Positions 60,576 through 64,000 of a stretch of 64,000 nt of DNA are shown here, piece by piece; positions within the stretch are counted from its first letter, which is position 1, and each line of letters starts with the position of its first letter. The stretch is from Azospirillum agricola (GTDB taxonomy: Bacteria > Pseudomonadota > Alphaproteobacteria > Azospirillales > Azospirillaceae). A model generated the notes under the pieces. It ran no database searches, was not told the origin of the DNA, and was given only the letters and a program-made list of their open reading frames with translations. The DNA is taken from NCBI RefSeq assembly GCF_017876095.1, contig NZ_JAGINM010000020.1, forward strand, positions 62,001-126,000, in the 5' to 3' direction. The position numbers and the translations under genes were made by a program.

Positions 60576-61427
60576 TCAGATCATCGCCAGCGGCCGTTTG
60601 CGGCGCGGCGGCGGAAAGGCCGCGTCGATGTCGGCGACGTCCTGAACGGTCAGCGTCAGGCCGGCCGCCGCCGCGTTCTCGACGGCGTGCTGCGGGGTGC
60701 CCGCCTTGGGGATGGCGAGCACCCCGCCCTCGCGCAGCGCCCAGGCCAGCGCCACCTGCGCCGGGGTGGCGCCGTGGCGGCGCGCCACGCCGGCCAGCGC
60801 CGCCGAGCCCAGCAGGGCGCCGCCCTGCCCGACCGGCGAATAGGCCATCACCGGCATGCGGCGCGTGTGCTGCCACGGCAGCAGATCGAACTCGATGCCC
60901 CGGTGTTCGGGGTTGTAGAGCACCTGGTTGACGGCACAGGCGTTCAGAGCGGCGGTGCCGCCCCCCAACTCCTCGCCCAGTTCCTCCAGGTCGTCGACGT
61001 CGAAGTTCGACACGCCCCAGCGGGCGATCTTGCCGGCGGCGCGCAGGGCTTCGAACGCCTCCACCGTCTCGGCCAGCGGCACCCCGCCGCGCCAGTGCAG
61101 CAGATAGAGGTCGATGCGCTCGACCCCCAGCCGCTTCAGGCTGCGCTCGCAGGCGGCGAGGGTGCCGGCGCGCGAGGCGTTGCTCGGCAGCAGCTTGGTC
61201 ACCAGGAACAGCCCGTCGCGGCGGCCGGCGACGGCTTCGCCCACCAGCTCCTCGGAAGCGCCGTCGCCGTACATCTCGGCGGTGTCGATCAGGGTCATCC
61301 CATGCTCGATGCCGGCCTGGAGGGCGGCGATTTCCGAACGCCGCCGGCCGGGATGCTCCCCCATCATCCAGGTGCCTTGGCCGAGCACCGGAACGGACGC
61401 GCCGTCCGGCAGGGTGATGCGCTTCAT
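60576..61427 (-). CDS. aldo/keto reductase
   Basis: A 283-residue (alpha/beta)8-barrel NADPH-dependent reductase. The catalytic tetrad is visible: Asp and Tyr in LIDTAEMYGDG (about residues 46-56), Lys in LFLVTKLLPSN and His in DLYLLHWRGG. YSPVGQGGAL and the cofactor-binding IPKAGTPQHAVENAAAAGL complete the family pattern. It resembles YafB/DkgB-type AKRs; substrate unknown. GAGCCCC-type context precedes the ATG. Downstream spacing to the neighbour makes it a single-gene unit. Confidence 0.92.
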   Translation of the reverse strand: MKRITLPDGASVPVLGQGTWMMGEHPGRRRSEIAALQAGIEHGMTLIDTAEMYGDGASEELVGEAVAGRRDGLFLVTKLLPSNASRAGTLAACERSLKRLGVERIDLYLLHWRGGVPLAETVEAFEALRAAGKIARWGVSNFDVDDLEELGEELGGGTAALNACAVNQVLYNPEHRGIEFDLLPWQHTRRMPVMAYSPVGQGGALLGSAALAGVARRHGATPAQVALAWALREGGVLAIPKAGTPQHAVENAAAAGLTLTVQDVADIDAAFPPPRRKRPLAMI

Positions 61428-61610
61428 GACGGGGCTCCCGCTGTGACTGGAGGCTTCGGCCGGAGACTGCGACCGGCCCCAGGCTGGCGCGCGACCGCGC
61501 CATTGTCGATTCCCTCTTCGGGGGCTGGGCTCCTTTTCCGCGAGATGGAACGGACGCCGGCCCCCTCGTCCCCGATGTGCTGGTGCCCCGGCGCGGTTCG
61601 GCGCGAGCGG

Positions 61611-62360
61611 CTACCGCGCCGCCCGGTCCGCGGACGAATGGTCCGCGAACGGGTAGCGCAAGGTTTCGCGCGCGTAGGCCTCGACATAGGCCATCAGCCG
61701 GTCCGACGCCGCCGCCGCCGCCTCCACGTCGCTCTTGTGGATCGCCAGCATCAGCTCGGCGTGGGTCCGCGCGCCGTCCTCCAGGCTGCCCGAATGGGCG
61801 TGGTGGTTCTGGAACCAGAAGCGCCGCGACAGCGACCGCAGGGGGCGGATGGTCTGGGTCGCCACCGGGTTGCGGGCGCACTGGTCGAGAAGCTGGTTGA
61901 CCTCCTGGTCGAGATGCATGAAACGCATCCCGTCCTCCGACCGGGCGGCGTCCAGCATCTCGCCGGCGATGGCCCGGCAGCGCTCCCGCTCCGCCGGCAG
62001 GGCGTAGCGGGCGGCGCGGCGGGCGATCAGCCGCTCCAGTTCGCGGCGGACGTCCAGCACATAGAGCTGGAGCTTGACGTCCACCTCGGTGACCATGATC
62101 CCGCGCGAGGGCACGATGGTGACCATGCCGTCCAGCTCCAGCCGCTTCAGCGCCTCGCGGACCGGCGTGCGGCCGATGCCGGTCTGGGCGCTGAGCTGCT
62201 TTTCGGAGACGAAGCCGCGCGGCGGCAGGATGCCGGACACGATCAGTTCCTCGATCGCGGCGTAGGCCTGGTCGGCCATCGACGCGAACCCGGCCGGCGC
62301 CGTCTCGGCCTGCCCGGTTTCGATCCGCCCAGCGTCCGTCTGGTTGCCCGCATCCGTCAC
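61611..62360 (-). CDS. GntR-family regulator, FCD type
   Basis: A 249-residue regulator with an N-terminal winged helix (AYAAIEELIVSGILPPRGFV, then LSAQTGIGRTPVREALKRLE) and a C-terminal FCD ligand-binding domain (HLDQEVNQLLDQCARNPV supplies the Asp/His metal site). It starts with a GTG preceded by a low-complexity region; MADQAYAAIEE (62279) is a possible later start. It lies downstream of the ABC binding-protein gene on the same strand, so it may control that transport operon. Confidence 0.9.
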   Translation of the reverse strand: MTDAGNQTDAGRIETGQAETAPAGFASMADQAYAAIEELIVSGILPPRGFVSEKQLSAQTGIGRTPVREALKRLELDGMVTIVPSRGIMVTEVDVKLQLYVLDVRRELERLIARRAARYALPAERERCRAIAGEMLDAARSEDGMRFMHLDQEVNQLLDQCARNPVATQTIRPLRSLSRRFWFQNHHAHSGSLEDGARTHAELMLAIHKSDVEAAAAASDRLMAYVEAYARETLRYPFADHSSADRAAR

Positions 62361-62474
62361 GGCACCGCTCCCGTCCCTGTCCCCGGCCCTGTCCTCGGCC
62401 TTGTCCCCGGTCCTGGCTTAACGCGCCCGGGCCGGGGACGCAAGACATGGCCGACCACGCACGCCGCCCCCTGC

Positions 62475-63776
62475 TCAGGGCTTGGCGGCGGACGCGGCGT
62501 TGCGGACCAGGGGACACTCGCTTTCCGCCAGCGGCCGGGCGGCGTCGGCCGCCGCGACGGTGCCGAGCTGCTTGTAATAGTCCCACGGCCCCTTCGATTC
62601 CGCCGGGGTCTTCACCTCGAACAGATACATGTCGCGCAGCACCCGGCCATCCTCGCGGATGCGCCCGTCCCTGGTCATGAAGTCGTTGATCGGCGTGTCG
62701 CGCATCGTCTTCATCACCGCCGCCGTCTCCGACGTCCCGGCCGCCTTGACCGCCTTCAGGTAATGGGTGATGGCACCGTAGTTGCCGGCCTGCACCATGG
62801 TCGGCATCCGCCCGGTCCGCTCGAAGAAGCGCTTGGAGAAGGCCCGCGTCCCCTCGTTCTGGTCCCAGTAGAAGGATTCGGTCAGCACCAGCCCCTGCGC
62901 CGTCGCCAGCCCCAGCGCGTGGATGTCGGACAGGAACATCAGCAACCCGGCCAGCTTCTGGCCCTGCTGGGTGACGCCGAACTCGGCCGCCTGCTTGACG
63001 GTGTTGATCAGGTCGCCGCCGGCGTTGGCCAGCCCGACGACCTTCGCCTTGCTCGACTGCGCCTGGAGCAGGTAGGACGAGAAGTCGGCGCTGTTCAGCG
63101 GGTGGCGCGCCGCCCCCAGCACCTTGCCGCCGGCCCCGGTGACGAAGGCGGCGGTGTCGCGCTCCAGCGACAGGCCGAAGGAATAGTCGAGCGTGATGAA
63201 GTACCAGCTGTCGCCGCCCTGCTTGACCATGGTCTTGCCGGTGCCGGCGGCCAGCGCGTAGGTGTCGTAGACCCAGTGGATGCCGTTGGGCGAGCAGGCC
63301 TTGCCGGTGAAGTCCGACGAGCCGCCGGCGGTGCCGAAGACGATCTTGTTCTTGCGCCGGGTCAGCTCCTGGATCGCCAGCATCACCGCCGAGTTGGGCA
63401 GGTCGATGATGACCTCGACGTTCTTGTTGTCGTACCAGTCGGCGGCGATCTGGGTGCCGACATCGGCCTTGTTCTGGTGGTCGGCGGCCAGCACCTCGAC
63501 CGGGCGGCCGAGCACCGAGGCGCCGAAATCCTCCACCGCCATCTTGACCGCCTCGACGCTGCCGCGCCCGCTGAGGTCGGCCAGCGAGCCCGACAGGTCG
63601 GTCAGCACGCCGATGCGGATCGGCCCGGCCGCGGCCGGGGTGGAGGCGGCGGCCGGCTGGGCGGCGCCGGACTGGGCCGCCGCCGAGGCGGCCGGCCAGA
63701 AGGACCCGCCGAGCGCCAGGACGGCCGTGGCCGCCAGGAGCGCGCGCGCGATGGGCTTCGACACGGGCTTGTTCAT
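62475..63776 (-). CDS. ABC transporter substrate-binding protein (branched-chain amino acid type)
   Basis: A 433-residue periplasmic protein of the LivJ/Peripla_BP_6 family. A signal peptide (RALLAATAVLALGGSFWPAA) is followed by GPIRIGVLTDLSGSLADLSG and RPVEVLAADHQNKADVGTQI; the family's later landmarks SWYFITLDYSFGLSLERDTA and RMPTMVQAGNYGAITHYLKA are present. These proteins bind amino acids, ureas, or aromatic acids. Near an enoyl-CoA hydratase-like gene, an aromatic or branched-chain acid substrate is possible. No permease or ATPase is in view. Confidence 0.92.
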   Translation of the reverse strand: MNKPVSKPIARALLAATAVLALGGSFWPAASAAAQSGAAQPAAASTPAAAGPIRIGVLTDLSGSLADLSGRGSVEAVKMAVEDFGASVLGRPVEVLAADHQNKADVGTQIAADWYDNKNVEVIIDLPNSAVMLAIQELTRRKNKIVFGTAGGSSDFTGKACSPNGIHWVYDTYALAAGTGKTMVKQGGDSWYFITLDYSFGLSLERDTAAFVTGAGGKVLGAARHPLNSADFSSYLLQAQSSKAKVVGLANAGGDLINTVKQAAEFGVTQQGQKLAGLLMFLSDIHALGLATAQGLVLTESFYWDQNEGTRAFSKRFFERTGRMPTMVQAGNYGAITHYLKAVKAAGTSETAAVMKTMRDTPINDFMTRDGRIREDGRVLRDMYLFEVKTPAESKGPWDYYKQLGTVAAADAARPLAESECPLVRNAASAAKP

Positions 63777-63818
63777 GATCGTCCCTCCCTCTCTGTTGTG
63801 CGTGTGGGCGTCTCGTCC

Positions 63819-64000
63819 TTATTTTTCTTCTTTGGATGCCGCTGCTTGCGGCGCCGGCCCCGCCGCCGCGATGGCGAGGCGGGATTCCTCCCCGGCGTGG
63901 CAGATGCCCTGGAGCGCCGCCGCCATGTCCAGCATGGTCGGCAGATCGACCCGCCCGGCCTGCTGGAGCATGCGCTTGGTCATCCGCACCGCCTCCGGCG
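63819..64000 (-). CDS. enoyl-CoA hydratase-like protein, C-terminal end only
   Basis: The last 60 residues of a protein whose start lies beyond the window. PEAVRMTKRMLQQAGRVDLP followed by MLDMAAALQGICHAGEESRL has the crotonase-family C-terminal helix pattern, where the trimerisation segment ends with a short acidic tail (ASKEEK). It probably acts in acyl-CoA breakdown and may belong with the ABC binding protein 42 bp downstream. The assignment rests on a short fragment. Confidence 0.65.
   Translation of the reverse strand, partial: PEAVRMTKRMLQQAGRVDLPTMLDMAAALQGICHAGEESRLAIAAAGPAPQAAASKEEK

Overview
This window looks like a chromosomal or chromid segment of a high-GC alphaproteobacterium. 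An Azospirillum-like member of the Rhodospirillales is my best guess, inferred from codon use, TRAP/LacI/OsmC-type gene content and a phage gene set of the kind found in such hosts; the window has no rRNA or other marker that would prove it. Its centre is one complete Mu-like transposable prophage of 39,782 bp (10437-50218), flanked by about 10.4 kb and 13.8 kb of ordinary host genes.

Left flank (1-10436): the C-terminal part of a LuxR-type response regulator, an AEC-family transporter and an OsmC-like protein on the plus strand. Next comes a leftward acid-sugar cluster: four-carbon acid sugar kinase, RuBisCO-like protein, VOC protein, fused TRAP permease and TRAP binding protein. A divergent LacI-type regulator probably controls it. 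The last item is the C-terminal half of an AraC-family regulator.

Prophage (10437-50218): both ends begin TGTA, carry inward copies of ATGGTTTGACGT and are bounded by the 5-bp duplication CGCCC. The insertion splits the AraC gene between codons 59 and 60; its N-terminal half lies beyond the right end. The phage map runs right to left. First come a rightward membrane-protein gene and the repressor (plus strand), then leftward Ner, a CII-like regulator, transposase A, ATPase B, about 15 mostly small early genes (including Gam, GemA and a ParB-like protein), and a Mor-like activator. After a candidate late promoter come lysis genes, Mu gp25-gp29-type packaging genes, a Com-like gene overlapping a DNA methyltransferase, a MuF head protein with a probable C-terminal nuclease domain, an AT-rich DUF4238 cargo gene on the opposite strand, protease/scaffold, capsid and head-completion genes. 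The tail module is of the long non-contractile type: tube, G/GT chaperones with a GGGAAAC slippery site, a 2,285-residue tape measure, tip proteins and a SPRY-ended fibre. All core functions appear intact, so the element may be inducible.

Right flank (50219-64000): the N-terminal AraC remnant, and divergent from it an SDR oxidoreductase followed by a nitroreductase. Beyond lie a TauE/SafE permease, glutamine-dependent NAD synthetase, a TPR/O-GlcNAc-transferase-like protein with two glycosyltransferase genes, an aldo/keto reductase, a GntR regulator, a branched-chain-amino-acid-type ABC binding protein, and the C-terminus of an enoyl-CoA hydratase-like protein.

The main leads are the exact prophage ends with internal copies of the end-type motif, the hidden Com gene with a 10-bp tandem repeat ahead of the methyltransferase start, the DUF4238 cargo gene inside the head operon, the MuF-nuclease fusion, and the RuBisCO-like/kinase/VOC/TRAP cluster.
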